The notes under the pieces are model-generated. The model saw nothing but the letters and a program-made list of their open reading frames with translations. It did no database searches and had not been told where the DNA came from. From Noviherbaspirillum galbum (GTDB lineage Bacteria > Pseudomonadota > Gammaproteobacteria > Burkholderiales > Burkholderiaceae_D): a DNA stretch of 60,173 nt. Shown piece after piece: positions 27,298-36,631 of the stretch. The stretch covers positions 1-60,173 of the forward strand of contig NZ_JAAIVB010000064.1 of assembly GCF_010974945.1 (NCBI RefSeq), in the 5' to 3' direction. The first letter of the stretch is position 1. Each line of letters begins with the position of its first letter. The translations under genes were made by a program, and so were the position numbers.

Positions 27298-29100
27298 TCA
27301 GGACGGCGTCGCTACGCCCTGCTGCTTCGGTGCATACGGCGTGTAGAAGATCGAACCGGGCCAGGACGGCGTGCGTACGTTATACAGGGGCGAGCCGCTG
27401 GTGTAGTTCGCGGCGTCATGCCAGTCGCCGTTTCCGGTATACCTAGCCACGGCCGGGTATGGATATACGGGACGCGATGCGGTCACCGTGCCCGCGGTAT
27501 CCGTCCTGTAGGTGACGACCGATGCGGGCGCCGCGTCTTTCTCGACCCAGGCGGTGACCTGGCTGACGAGATCGATGTTCGCCAGTCCTTCGCCGCCGCC
27601 GCAGTGGCCCACGCCGGGAACGAGATACATGCGGCTGAACTGATCGACAACGGCCTGTCCCATCTGGTTCTGCATTGCCTCGTAATAAGCGATCGTATAG
27701 CGGGGAGAAATATGCTGGTCGGCGAGCCCGTGCCACAGGATCAGCTTGCCGCCGCCTTTCTGGAACGCGGACAGATCGGGATTCGTCGCGTCGTTCAGCA
27801 GATGATTCGCCGCCAGGTAGGTCGCGTAGAAATTGCTGTCGCTGTAGCCGAAGGTATCGATCGTCGGCATGGTTGGGCTGCCGGTAAAGATCAGGTTATA
27901 GGCGCCGGCAACGATGTTGTAGCTGAAGATGCCGGTGGTGACCGGAACGGGCGTTCCCGCCGCAGTGCCGGTGCCCGGGGCTTCCACGCCGGGCCAGTTG
28001 ACTTCAGAACCCAGCAGCGGGCGGCCGGCCTGCATCGGCGCGCTCGTGCTGGCATCCGTCGGGCCGCCATAGATCTTCGACGCCGCGTCGACTTCGGCAG
28101 AAGTCAGGCACTTGCTGGTATCGGTTGCGCCAACCGGGCATTCGATGGATGCCGGATTGAAATTGCATGCGCGCGGATCGGAGATGAGGCCGTCCGGCGT
28201 GTCGGCACAAGCGGCCACCACGGCCTTGTGCAGCAGGGCGATCTTGTCCGGGTAAAGAATCGCGTTGCCGCTGCTGTTGCCCGTGGTGCTGTTGGCCACC
28301 ACGCTCCAGCCGTGGAAGACGGAATTCTGGATCTGGAAGTGGGCCGCGGGCGCGCCGGCGACGATGCCGTTGTAGTCCGCCGGATAACGCTGCGCCGCCA
28401 TCAAGGCTTCGCGGCCGCCATCGGAGCAGCCGATGAAGTAGGAGTACTTCTGCGCTTGTCCATAGTAGGCCTTGATCAGCTTCTTGGCCGCGAGCGTGGT
28501 GATGTGCTGGCCGCGGTATGCGAAGTCGGCCTGCTTCTGGATGTCTGTGGTCCAGTCCGTGCCGTTGCCCTGGTGGCCCATGTCGGTGGTGGCGGTCACG
28601 AAGCCGCCTTGCTGGACGAGCGGGCACTTGTAGCTGAAGCTGAAATTGGCCTGGCTCGTTGCGTCCCTGAGGCTGCCGCACAGGCCGCCGCAGCCAAGCG
28701 CGGCGAAGCGCTGCGTCCATGTACTGACCGGCAAGGCCACCTGGAAGTTGTTGGCGGGGGCCAGCACGCCTTTCACGTTGCAGTAGCTCACCGTGGTGCC
28801 ATCGACCGTTGCCGTGCTCACGGTCGCGGAAGTGATCTTGCTGCCGGTGCCGCCGATGTCGCTGACATCGACCGATGCAAGCTGCGAGCAATCGACCGCG
28901 GCCTTGACGACGGTAAGCGCGGTTGCGGTACTGGTAACGGTAGAGTTGTCTGTGGCGCTGCCGGTGCCGGTTGTCGTGCTTCCACCGCCGCTGCAAGCGG
29001 CAATCAAAGTGGCACTGACGCACACGATGGAAAACGTGAGCAGGGATGCCGCACGTTGTTGAACCCGTGCGAACGCGCCGCGCGGACGAGAGTGTTTCAT
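27298..29100 (-). CDS. Tannase / feruloyl esterase family lipoprotein
   Basis: 600 residues from ATG 29100 (GGAGACCAA site). Lipoprotein signal with lipidation Cys36 in LIAAC, then a Gly/Ser/Thr-rich linker. The mature protein has the CS-D-HC signature of the fungal-type tannase/feruloyl esterase family: Cys225-Ser226 in GCSDGG, Asp461 in WHGLADQ and His499-Cys500 in GVGHCGGG. The two cysteines should form a disulfide beside the catalytic triad. It should hydrolyse galloyl (or feruloyl) esters at the cell surface. Its position beside a complete gallate pathway argues for gallotannin or gallate esters. It has its own promoter region and terminator. Confidence 0.9.
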   Translation of the reverse strand: MKHSRPRGAFARVQQRAASLLTFSIVCVSATLIAACSGGGSTTTGTGSATDNSTVTSTATALTVVKAAVDCSQLASVDVSDIGGTGSKITSATVSTATVDGTTVSYCNVKGVLAPANNFQVALPVSTWTQRFAALGCGGLCGSLRDATSQANFSFSYKCPLVQQGGFVTATTDMGHQGNGTDWTTDIQKQADFAYRGQHITTLAAKKLIKAYYGQAQKYSYFIGCSDGGREALMAAQRYPADYNGIVAGAPAAHFQIQNSVFHGWSVVANSTTGNSSGNAILYPDKIALLHKAVVAACADTPDGLISDPRACNFNPASIECPVGATDTSKCLTSAEVDAASKIYGGPTDASTSAPMQAGRPLLGSEVNWPGVEAPGTGTAAGTPVPVTTGIFSYNIVAGAYNLIFTGSPTMPTIDTFGYSDSNFYATYLAANHLLNDATNPDLSAFQKGGGKLILWHGLADQHISPRYTIAYYEAMQNQMGQAVVDQFSRMYLVPGVGHCGGGEGLANIDLVSQVTAWVEKDAAPASVVTYRTDTAGTVTASRPVYPYPAVARYTGNGDWHDAANYTSGSPLYNVRTPSWPGSIFYTPYAPKQQGVATPS

Positions 29101-29338
29101 TTGGTCTCCTTCCAATTGTTGAAAATGCCAGGCCAGTATGGTCAATTGGATTTGGAGAGGGTTGCGTTTAACTATTCCGCTCGTTTCAATTTGCTTATTG
29201 ACTGAACAACGGGGAAGCGGTGTCCTCGGCAAGTCGCGAAGGCGGATCATGATGAATGCGCGCCGCGGCTGATCGTCGCGCTCTGAGGAAAGACACTGAC
29301 CAACTGCGGTATCGGACTGCCCGCAACGTGCCGGTCGA

Positions 29339-29364
29339 GATGGCGGCCCTAGCGGGCCGCCATC
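29339..29364 (-). terminator. Strong hairpin after the adhesin gene
   Basis: A perfect 11-bp stem GATGGCGGCCC/GGGCCGCCATC with loop TAGC, 26 bases past the stop of the large repeat protein. There is no T run, so termination efficiency is uncertain. Confidence 0.6.
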
Positions 29365-29389
29365 CTTCAATCCGTGCCGCAGCGCCCGA

Positions 29390-32300
29390 TCAAGCGATGT
29401 GCACGGCCGCCTGCGCGCTGGCAGTCACCGACCCGACAATGCCGACTTCCGTCGCCGTGACCGACGCGATGTTCGTGAAGTCACCACTGTGGCACGCATA
29501 GTCCTTTGCCTGGTAATACCACGATTCGTTCGGGTCGAGGCTTCCGTTCTGGTTGGTGTCGCCGACGTGATATCCGTTCGCCATGACAGCAGTGGCGGTG
29601 AAATCATCGGCGGCGTTTTGAGGCGTTGCGTTGTCGTCGCGCACGACGACGTTGGTGAGCGCGACGGACCCGGTGTTGGTGACCTTGTAGGTATAAGTCA
29701 CGAGATCATCGATCGTCCCGCTGGCGCTGCCGCTGCCGCTGCCAATGTTATTCGGGTTGAAGGGATTGTCCACCTGGGAGCTGACTTCTACCGTGCAGGC
29801 ATCCGGACAGACATGAACGCCGCTGGTGCCGGAAGTCATGCTGAATTTCGTCGCCAGCGAATACCATCCTCCGACGAAGATTCCGTTGCTGAGCGGAGCA
29901 GTCGCGCCGACCCAGAGACCGGTCGAAGCATCATACGTCGTCGGCGCACCTGTGGTCAGCCAGTAGCCCGTAAAGAAGCCGCCGCCCGCCACGGCCTGCC
30001 CGCCGTCGATGGCTTTGATTTGCGACAATGCACCCGACAGCCCGGAGGGAGTGGAGCCGCCGCCCGATGCGTTGATGTCGCCGGCTGCATTGATGAAGCT
30101 GCCGGCCGTCAGCCCACCCAGAGGATTGATGCCGCCGCCGCTCTGGAACTTCACCTGTCCCTGGTAGCCATTCGCGGGGTTGGCATCGGTGTCCCAGCGA
30201 AGGATGAAGACGTCGCCGGCATCGCCCGTGATGTTGATCAGCTTCGATACCTGCAGGTCGGAGGTGACGTTGATGACGATGGTTTCGTTGACGCCATCCT
30301 GCGTATTCAGGCCGTTCAGCGCCGTCGAGGAAATGCTGGAGAAGTTATAGGCAGTGCCGTTGAAGGTCGAGGTGGGCGTAGCACCAAGGCCGTTGATCTG
30401 GTGGAGGGCATTCACGAGGTCGCCCTGCAATCCCGAAATCAGCGATGTCTGGTTGTATTGCGCGGAAGCCTGGCCTGCGTTCTGATTGACGATGCCCTGC
30501 CACGCGCCGAGCGTAGCATCGTTGGTGAAGATCGTGCCCGCGTACGGCACGCCTCCCGATGTGCGCTCGCTGGCGAGGATGCCATTCACCGCCACGTCGC
30601 CGACGAAGCCCTTGGTCGCGCCCTGCCAGTTCGCATCGGTGCTGCCATTGCCGAAGTAGAACAGGTACTCGGTCAATGCGCCCAGGTTGACTCCCGACGC
30701 CGGCTGCACGCCCGGCATGGCGGGATTGGCGTCGCTGCCGCTGCCGATGACGCCCGCCGGGCAATCGACGTGGTCGATGCGTACGGTCTTGTCCAGCGCG
30801 ATGTTTCCCGAAGGGAGAAGTTCGCCAAAGTTGTTCTCGATGCTGTTGGTGCCGCTGGCAAGCGAGATCTGGCTGATGACGTCGTTGGTCGAGGTGTTCC
30901 CGCCTGCGCTGCCGGCGGTGTCCTTGCCGTCGAGGTAGCTGGCCGGCTGCGTCTCGACGACCTGGTAGGTGCCGGGCGCAAGATTATCGAAGTGGTAGTA
31001 GCCGTTGCCGTCGGTGGTTGTTGCGAGGGTGACCGCATTGCCGGCGCCATCGGTGCCGGTGAGCGTCAAGGTCACTCCGCCAATGCCGGGCTCGCTGTTG
31101 CGCACGCCATCGTTGCCCAGATCCTGGTAGACGTAGCCGGAAAGCTTGGCCGGAGTATAGACGCCGGCATCGAGGGTCGTGTTGTTTTCACCCTGCGCCA
31201 GGGTAGCGATTGGCGTCTTGCCGGTGGCCGGCGCGGCGTCGGAATCGATGAGGTCGTTGCCGTTGCCGCCCACGTCGGCCGTGGTGAAGACCGTGCCGGC
31301 GGGAATGTCGCCGAACACGACCTGGTATTGCTGGCCAGGCGTGAGGTTCGTGAATTGGTAGATGCCGTCGGCGCCGGTGGTGACGGTCTGGGTGGTATCG
31401 TCCGCCGTGCCGATGACGCCGTCGGCGCCGCCGCCGATCAGGGTCACGATGTGTCCCGGGATTCCAGCTTCCCCGGCATCCTGCTTGCCGTTGCCGTTGG
31501 CGTCGATCCACAGCCGGTCGCCGAGGCTCGCCGGCTGGAGTTCGCCAAAGTTGTTGCTCACGCCGTTGACGCCGACGCCCAGCGTGGCCAGGATGACGTC
31601 ATTGGCGCCGCCGGGATTCGCCGTGCCTCCCTGGCTGCCCAGCGTTTCCTTGTTGTCGATGAAGCCTGCCGGCTGCGTCTCGATGATGGTGTAGGTGCCG
31701 GCCATCAGTCCGTCGAAGCTGTAGTGGCCGGAACTGTCGGTCACGGTGGTGCCGACCACGTTGCCGCTGCCATCCTTCAGCGTCAGCGTGACGTTGACCA
31801 GGCCCGCGTCGCCGGTACTGAAGCTGCCGCTGTTGTCCTTGTCGTGATACACCGTACCCGCGAGCGTGGATGCCTGCGTGTGGAGGATGAGGGGCTGGTA
31901 GTTGGGGCCGAGGTCGAGGATGACGCCCAGGGTCTGGCCCGCGGCGGGGACGAAGCCGTCATGGGCATCGGCCAATGTCACCAGGGAGTTGACGACGTTG
32001 CCATCGATGGCGCCGTCCTTCGTCAGGGACAACAAGGTGTATCCCGAATTCCATACCGAATCGTTGGTATAGCCCAGCAGGTGCCACATGGCGACCTGTC
32101 TTTCGCCGTAGTTGACGGTGGCGCCTACCTGGCTGCCGAGGGAGGCGGAGGACTGGTTGAGCAGCCAGTTGATCTCGTCCAGCTTCGAGGGATCGGACGA
32201 AGTGGCGCCGGTCGGAATGTAGGAAGGCAGCAGGTTGAGCTGGTAGCTCGAGTACAGCGTCGCGGTGTAGGTCGGCGACGCGATCGCGGGATTGTTGTTG

Positions 32301-32554
32301 AGTATGTTGGCTGCGTAGCCGCCCGTGATCGATACATTCGGGTTCATGCACCAGGCGTCATACCAGGTGTTGGCGTATCCGCCCAGGGAAGACCCCGTCA
32401 TGTAGATATCGAAGTAGCTGCGCAGGCTCTCCTGCGAGTTTTGAGGCGTGATGGCGGGAACGGTGTCCCAAGGCCAGCCTCCGAGCTGATCGTCCGATGC
32501 GGCATTGACGCCGTAAGGATTGTAGATTTTGAACGTCCCTGTTGGTTGAGACAT
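29390..32554 (-). CDS. Large repeat protein with putative thioester adhesin domain and SdrD-B repeats
   Basis: 1054 residues. Residues 1-220 resemble thioester-forming adhesin (TED) domains: AWCMNP supplies Cys69, and RQVAMW (Gln153, Trp157) matches the Gln-x-x-x-Trp motif that forms the Cys-Gln bond. Then come three SdrD-B-like domains (about 228-340, 341-460 and 463-580), with starts such as GTVYHDKDNSGSF, DRLWIDANGNGKQDAGE and GYVYQDLGNDGVRNSE. Two of these repeats end in NNFGEL. Residues 590-900 form a Gly/Ser/Asn-rich region that may be a choice-of-anchor-type domain, and the last 120 a DUF11-like domain. There is no Sec signal peptide, membrane anchor or PEP-CTERM tail, so export is unexplained. 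Probably a surface or matrix protein; function is inferred from domains. Confidence 0.75.
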   Translation of the reverse strand: MSQPTGTFKIYNPYGVNAASDDQLGGWPWDTVPAITPQNSQESLRSYFDIYMTGSSLGGYANTWYDAWCMNPNVSITGGYAANILNNNPAIASPTYTATLYSSYQLNLLPSYIPTGATSSDPSKLDEINWLLNQSSASLGSQVGATVNYGERQVAMWHLLGYTNDSVWNSGYTLLSLTKDGAIDGNVVNSLVTLADAHDGFVPAAGQTLGVILDLGPNYQPLILHTQASTLAGTVYHDKDNSGSFSTGDAGLVNVTLTLKDGSGNVVGTTVTDSSGHYSFDGLMAGTYTIIETQPAGFIDNKETLGSQGGTANPGGANDVILATLGVGVNGVSNNFGELQPASLGDRLWIDANGNGKQDAGEAGIPGHIVTLIGGGADGVIGTADDTTQTVTTGADGIYQFTNLTPGQQYQVVFGDIPAGTVFTTADVGGNGNDLIDSDAAPATGKTPIATLAQGENNTTLDAGVYTPAKLSGYVYQDLGNDGVRNSEPGIGGVTLTLTGTDGAGNAVTLATTTDGNGYYHFDNLAPGTYQVVETQPASYLDGKDTAGSAGGNTSTNDVISQISLASGTNSIENNFGELLPSGNIALDKTVRIDHVDCPAGVIGSGSDANPAMPGVQPASGVNLGALTEYLFYFGNGSTDANWQGATKGFVGDVAVNGILASERTSGGVPYAGTIFTNDATLGAWQGIVNQNAGQASAQYNQTSLISGLQGDLVNALHQINGLGATPTSTFNGTAYNFSSISSTALNGLNTQDGVNETIVINVTSDLQVSKLINITGDAGDVFILRWDTDANPANGYQGQVKFQSGGGINPLGGLTAGSFINAAGDINASGGGSTPSGLSGALSQIKAIDGGQAVAGGGFFTGYWLTTGAPTTYDASTGLWVGATAPLSNGIFVGGWYSLATKFSMTSGTSGVHVCPDACTVEVSSQVDNPFNPNNIGSGSGSASGTIDDLVTYTYKVTNTGSVALTNVVVRDDNATPQNAADDFTATAVMANGYHVGDTNQNGSLDPNESWYYQAKDYACHSGDFTNIASVTATEVGIVGSVTASAQAAVHIA

Positions 32555-32852
32555 GGTGCTCCCTGGTTTTTATCGGAGCGCCTGGCAGCATGCCGCCGGA
32601 GTGCGTCGTTGCCAAAAAATCGGAAAGACATCGGCGAAAAATCGGCGCGGCTCGCCGCCGGAATGTTGTCAGGCGCTCGTGGTTTTCTTGTGTGCTCACC
32701 TGGACAGCATCCGCCCGCCAGAGCAGGATGCTTCAAAGCGTGGCGGCGCCGTCCCGGCGGGCGTAGTCAGCTGCCGGCTGCGGGGTTCCGGATCGCATCA
32801 GGCCGATCCGCATGCACCCTGCCCTGCGCGGCAGCTGCAACCCTGGCTTCTC
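32555..32852. other. Intergenic region upstream of the repeat protein
   Basis: About 300 bases between the repeat-protein start (GGGAGCACC ribosome site) and the PEP-CTERM gene. It probably contains the repeat-protein promoter. I see no gene or clear terminator. Confidence 0.4.
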
Positions 32853-33011
32853 TTACTTTCGCTTCCAGCGCGTGGCGAGCATGCCAACCAGGGCAATGCC
32901 CAGCAGCGCCAGGCTGTCCGGCTCGGGGACGGTGAAGACCGGGCCGGAATCGACTGCGAATGCGGCAGAGGACAGCGTGGCGAGGACGGAAAGGGCAATG
33001 ACGGTACGCAT
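32853..33011 (-). CDS. Minimal PEP-CTERM peptide
   Basis: 52 residues from ATG 33011 (AGGAG seven bases before). The signal peptide (MRTVIALSVLATLSSAAFA) is followed by only about ten residues (VDSGPVFTVP). A canonical PEP-CTERM tail then follows: VPEPDSLALLGIALVG and the basic end RWKRK. PEP-CTERM tails are processed by exosortase/EpsH; none is in this window. Almost nothing remains between the two sorting signals, so the mature product would be a very short peptide. It could be a truncated gene remnant or a tiny exported peptide. An upstream in-frame ATG at 33062 would disrupt the signal peptide. Confidence 0.75.
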   Translation of the reverse strand: MRTVIALSVLATLSSAAFAVDSGPVFTVPEPDSLALLGIALVGMLATRWKRK

Positions 33012-33318
33012 GGTGAATCTCCTAGGTGCTGACATGAAAATTGACGAAGTTTTTCCTGACAAGGACCAGGTCCGCCGCTTCTGTTGAACGATGAAATGGC
33101 ATCCCCGACTACGCGTCCTTGCAGCGGCGGTCTATAGCAATAGCCGGACCAGATTTCGTCCTTTTTTGTAAACATCTGATACACAAGGGATTTTTATGAG
33201 GAGCCGGAGGCGACTCTTTCCGCCGGGCTTGAAAGTGTAAAGATTCATGACACCAGGCATCGCACCGACCGGGGATTGCCGAGGCGCTTCGATGCATCCT
33301 TCGCATCGAGATCAAGTG
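33012..33318. other. Intergenic region, no gene seen
   Basis: Promoter region of the PEP-CTERM gene on one side and trailer of the DUF599 gene on the other. It includes an imperfect TCGATGC/GCATCGA hairpin near 33287-33307. No convincing sigma-54 (-24/-12) site was found by eye. Confidence 0.35.
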
Positions 33319-33981
33319 TCAGTCGCGGGCGTTGGAAATAAGGTCGGGAGCCAGGGGCTTGTCGAGCAGATGAAACACAGCGATGACAGCCGCGGTGGCA
33401 GCAAGCAGGAAACCCGGCCCGAGCAGCCAGAAGACCATGGGCACCGTCATGAAGATGGCCCGCATGCCCAGCGTGTACAGGTTTCCCGCCTGGTTAAGCC
33501 GGTATGCGATCCGCTCGGGAGCCAGCACGCCCGTCGCGTCTTCCACGCGAAGGCCGATCATGAACACGACATGGTTGAGATTGCGTATCACCATGGCAAA
33601 GGAGAAGAATGCCAGGGTCAGCATGGCCAGCAGGCCCGCTATCTTGGCCGTCCACCAGGGATCGGGCAGGTCATGCAGGCGCAAGCCGGTATTCAGCCCG
33701 AACCGGCCGGCCTGCACCGACAAGGTCAGCGTTCCCATGATCAGGATTGCCGCGGTCGACGCCTTGAAGGTGGCCGCCATGACGTAGTTGCGCAAGGTCT
33801 GCACCGCCATGACGTCCTTCCCCTTGTCATGCATGACATTCTTCACCCACAGCAGGCGCGCATGGCGGCTGATGCCTTGCACCGTGGCCGCCGAGTCGCG
33901 CCGCAAGCTCGCGAACGCACGCACCGCATAGGCGGCGACCATGAGCGCGCTGGCCAGCAGCGCGAGCGCATCACGGCTCAT
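33319..33981 (-). CDS. DUF599 membrane protein
   Basis: 220 residues with four or five membrane helices. The segment LWVKNVMHDKGKDVMAVQTLRNY is characteristic of the DUF599 family. Function is unknown. It starts 12 bases after the MFS gene stop and is the last gene of the minus-strand set ligase - dehydrogenase - MFS - DUF599, so it is probably cotranscribed. Confidence 0.83.
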   Translation of the reverse strand: MSRDALALLASALMVAAYAVRAFASLRRDSAATVQGISRHARLLWVKNVMHDKGKDVMAVQTLRNYVMAATFKASTAAILIMGTLTLSVQAGRFGLNTGLRLHDLPDPWWTAKIAGLLAMLTLAFFSFAMVIRNLNHVVFMIGLRVEDATGVLAPERIAYRLNQAGNLYTLGMRAIFMTVPMVFWLLGPGFLLAATAAVIAVFHLLDKPLAPDLISNARD

Positions 33982-33993
33982 GGCGGCGGAACT

Positions 33994-35301
33994 TCATGCG
34001 GCAGAGGCCTCGGCAACCGGCGGGCACAGCCTGCGGCCCGATCGTTGCGGATTCATCGTGGCCAGCGCAACCAGGCCGCCGGCGGTCAGCAGCAGGCCGC
34101 CGACGAAAAAGCCGTGCTCGTATCCGCGCCCGCCCTGGCTGCCCGACATCTGGATGAGCCACCCCATGATGACCGGCGCCGCAAGCCCGGAGGCCGACGC
34201 CACGGCATTGCCGATCGCCAGCATGCCGCCGCGCTGGGAACGCGGCACGATTTCGCCAAGCACGGCGGGACCGACGGAATTCATCACCAGCGTCATGCCG
34301 CCCGCAATGGCGAGCGTGATGAATTTCTGGAGATTGCCCATGTCGACGAGGCTGAGCGCGCAATGCAGGACGCCGGCCACGATCAGCGCAACGCCGATGA
34401 AGGCGCCGCGCGCCAGGCGAGAGGGGACGCCCTTCGACATCAAGTGCTGCGACAGCCATGCAAGGCCTAGACTCACCGGCGCGGTGATCATGATGAACAG
34501 CGCAAACATGCGGCCGGCCTCGATGGGCTGGTAACCCAATCCCTTCTGCAGGTAGGCGCTGAGCCAGGTGAGCGAGGCGGCAAGGACCCAGTGGGTCACG
34601 AAGTGGGCGACGAAGTTGCCGATGACGGTGGGGTCGCTCAGCAGGCGACGGTAGGGTATGCGCTCTTCGGCGCGCGCAGGCTCGAGCGTCGATTCTTCCA
34701 CCTGCCCTTCCTCGCCGAACAGGAACCAGATGACGCACCATGCCAGCCCCACCGCGGCAAGCAGGTAGAAGTTGGCGCGCCAGCCCCAGTGCAGGGTGAC
34801 GAAGGGAATGACGAGTCCCGCGAGCAGGAGGCCGGCGGAACTGCCCTGATGCAGCAATGCCACCGGCAGGCTGCGCTTGGTGTTGGGAAACCACTTGTAC
34901 AAGGCATGCGTCGCCACGGGCGAGGCCGGTCCCTCGGTCACGCCCAGCAACGCCCGGCAAAGGATGAAGGTAAGGAAGGACGCCGACGCGGCAAGCGGCA
35001 GTTGCAGCACGGCCCAGACAACCGCGATGACCAGCAGCACCCGGCTGGCCGGCACGCGGTTGGAAACGAAGCCGCCGATCAGCGCGCCGATGGCAAACAG
35101 CCAGTAGAAGCTGCCGCCGATGATGCCGAATTCGGTTGGCGTGAGATGCAGTTCCTGCATCATCGGAACCGCAACCAGGCCGATGACGACCTTGTCGAGG
35201 AAGTTGGTCAGCATCATGGCGGCGAGCATGCCGGCCATGGCCCACGCGCGCAGCGGTTGGTAAGACGACGGTTGGGGTGAGTGAAGCTTGGTGTTGCGCA
35301 T
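33994..35301 (-). CDS. MFS transporter (anion:cation symporter-like)
   Basis: 435 residues with 12 predicted helices. TNFLDKVVIGLVAVPMMQEL in helix 1 and LGVTEGPASPVATHALYKWF near helix 5 are typical of the ACS family that imports organic anions. The substrate is probably the acid activated by the neighbouring CoA ligase. The start has an AGGAGACAGG site. The last 20 residues are a basic/proline tail. Confidence 0.87.
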   Translation of the reverse strand: MRNTKLHSPQPSSYQPLRAWAMAGMLAAMMLTNFLDKVVIGLVAVPMMQELHLTPTEFGIIGGSFYWLFAIGALIGGFVSNRVPASRVLLVIAVVWAVLQLPLAASASFLTFILCRALLGVTEGPASPVATHALYKWFPNTKRSLPVALLHQGSSAGLLLAGLVIPFVTLHWGWRANFYLLAAVGLAWCVIWFLFGEEGQVEESTLEPARAEERIPYRRLLSDPTVIGNFVAHFVTHWVLAASLTWLSAYLQKGLGYQPIEAGRMFALFIMITAPVSLGLAWLSQHLMSKGVPSRLARGAFIGVALIVAGVLHCALSLVDMGNLQKFITLAIAGGMTLVMNSVGPAVLGEIVPRSQRGGMLAIGNAVASASGLAAPVIMGWLIQMSGSQGGRGYEHGFFVGGLLLTAGGLVALATMNPQRSGRRLCPPVAEASAA

Positions 35302-35398
35302 TCCTGTCTCCTGGACGATCTCCGCCCTGCATCACGATTGGAGCCCGCTTGCCGTCTGGCGCGCCAATGCGGGCACGTTGTTTGAAGCCGGCCGGGAA

Positions 35399-36562
35399 TC
35401 AGCCTTGGAGGATTTCCTTCGCGATCGTGTTGCGCTGGATTTCGCTGGTTCCGGTAAGGATACGCATCATCCGCAGCTTGCGGAAAGTGATTTCCACCGG
35501 ATGGTTATGCGTCACGCCGACGTTGCCGTGGATCTGCACCGCCTTGTCGGCGATCTCGAAGCAGCGCTCGGAAATGAACAGCTTGCAGGCGGAAGCTTCC
35601 ATGCGCAGCTCTTCTCCGAGGTCGGCTTTCATCGCGGCGTGCAGCATCATGCTCTCGCAGGCGAAGAGGCTCGATGCCATGTCGGCAAGCATGTGCTGTA
35701 TGGCCTGGAAGCGGGCGATCGGTCCGCCGAACTGCTGCCGCGTGCGGGCATAGTCGAGCGACATCTTGTACACCATGCGCGCGGCGCCGATCATGGTCGC
35801 CGTATGCAGCAGGCGGTTGAAACTGACGCGCGCCATGCCCAGCCGCAGACCGTTGCCGAACCCGCCGATGACGTTGGCCACCGGCACCCGCACGTTGTCG
35901 AAGATGATGTCGGCGTCCATGTGCTGCCCGGACATCGGCACGCAGCTTTCGTCCACGCGCACGCCGCGCGCATTGAGGTCCACGAAGACGGCGGAAATGC
36001 CCTTGGGACCGGCCTCCGGGTCGGTCACGCAGATCACGATGGCGATGTCCGCGAACGGGCTGCCGGTGATGAAGTGCTTGTGGCCGTTGATGACCAGTTC
36101 GTCCCCGTCGCGTACCGCGCTGGTCTTGATGCTCGCGGCATCCGATCCGGAATGGGGTTCGGTCATGGCGAAGCAGATGCCCTTGTCTCCATGCATGACC
36201 GGCTTGAAGAAGCGCTCGACCTGGTCGGGCGTGGCGAAGCGCATCAGGCTGCCGATGCGCGGCGGGCCGCTGAGTTCGCCCAGCACATGCAGGGCGAGCA
36301 AGGCGCCGCTCTCGGCGATCTCCGCCTTCAGCAGGCAAAGTTCCACGGTCGACAAGCCGGGTCCGCCGAGCTCCTCGGGCATGGCCGCGGTGAGCAGGCC
36401 CAGCTCGCAGGAGCGCTTCCAGACCTGGCCCAGCAGCGGTCGCGGCCATGGATCTTCCGGCCCGAGGCGGGCTTCGCGTTCCAGCGGTATCAGTTCTTCC
36501 CGGATGAAGCGCATCGCGCGCTCGCGGATGTCGTCGTAGACAGGGGTGGTCAGGTGTCTCAT
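35399..36562 (-). CDS. Acyl-CoA dehydrogenase
   Basis: 387 residues, FAD-dependent acyl-CoA dehydrogenase. FAD/substrate motifs are CFAMTEPHSGSDAASI (about 127-142) and the C-terminal TGTSEIQRNTIAKEIL. In many family members the catalytic Glu lies in YEGT immediately before SEIQ/SQIQ. Here that position is Thr (ILTGTSEIQ), as in groups that place the base elsewhere, so chain-length or substrate class cannot be read from it. It follows the CoA ligase by 69 bases and should introduce a double bond into the acyl-CoA that enzyme makes. Confidence 0.9.
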   Translation of the reverse strand: MRHLTTPVYDDIRERAMRFIREELIPLEREARLGPEDPWPRPLLGQVWKRSCELGLLTAAMPEELGGPGLSTVELCLLKAEIAESGALLALHVLGELSGPPRIGSLMRFATPDQVERFFKPVMHGDKGICFAMTEPHSGSDAASIKTSAVRDGDELVINGHKHFITGSPFADIAIVICVTDPEAGPKGISAVFVDLNARGVRVDESCVPMSGQHMDADIIFDNVRVPVANVIGGFGNGLRLGMARVSFNRLLHTATMIGAARMVYKMSLDYARTRQQFGGPIARFQAIQHMLADMASSLFACESMMLHAAMKADLGEELRMEASACKLFISERCFEIADKAVQIHGNVGVTHNHPVEITFRKLRMMRILTGTSEIQRNTIAKEILQG

Positions 36563-36631
36563 GTCATTCCTCGTGTTCCGCCTGGCATGCTCGCAGCGAT
36601 GCCAGGCGCATGTTGGGGGGGCGCCGCCCGG

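Noticed and set aside
27115-29205. Plus-strand open frame of about 700 codons opposite the tannase
   Set aside because: Antisense shadow; no domain recognisable, and it runs through two terminators.
29399-32935. Plus-strand open frame of 1178 codons opposite the repeat protein
   Set aside because: Antisense shadow; length is due to high GC and repeats on the other strand.
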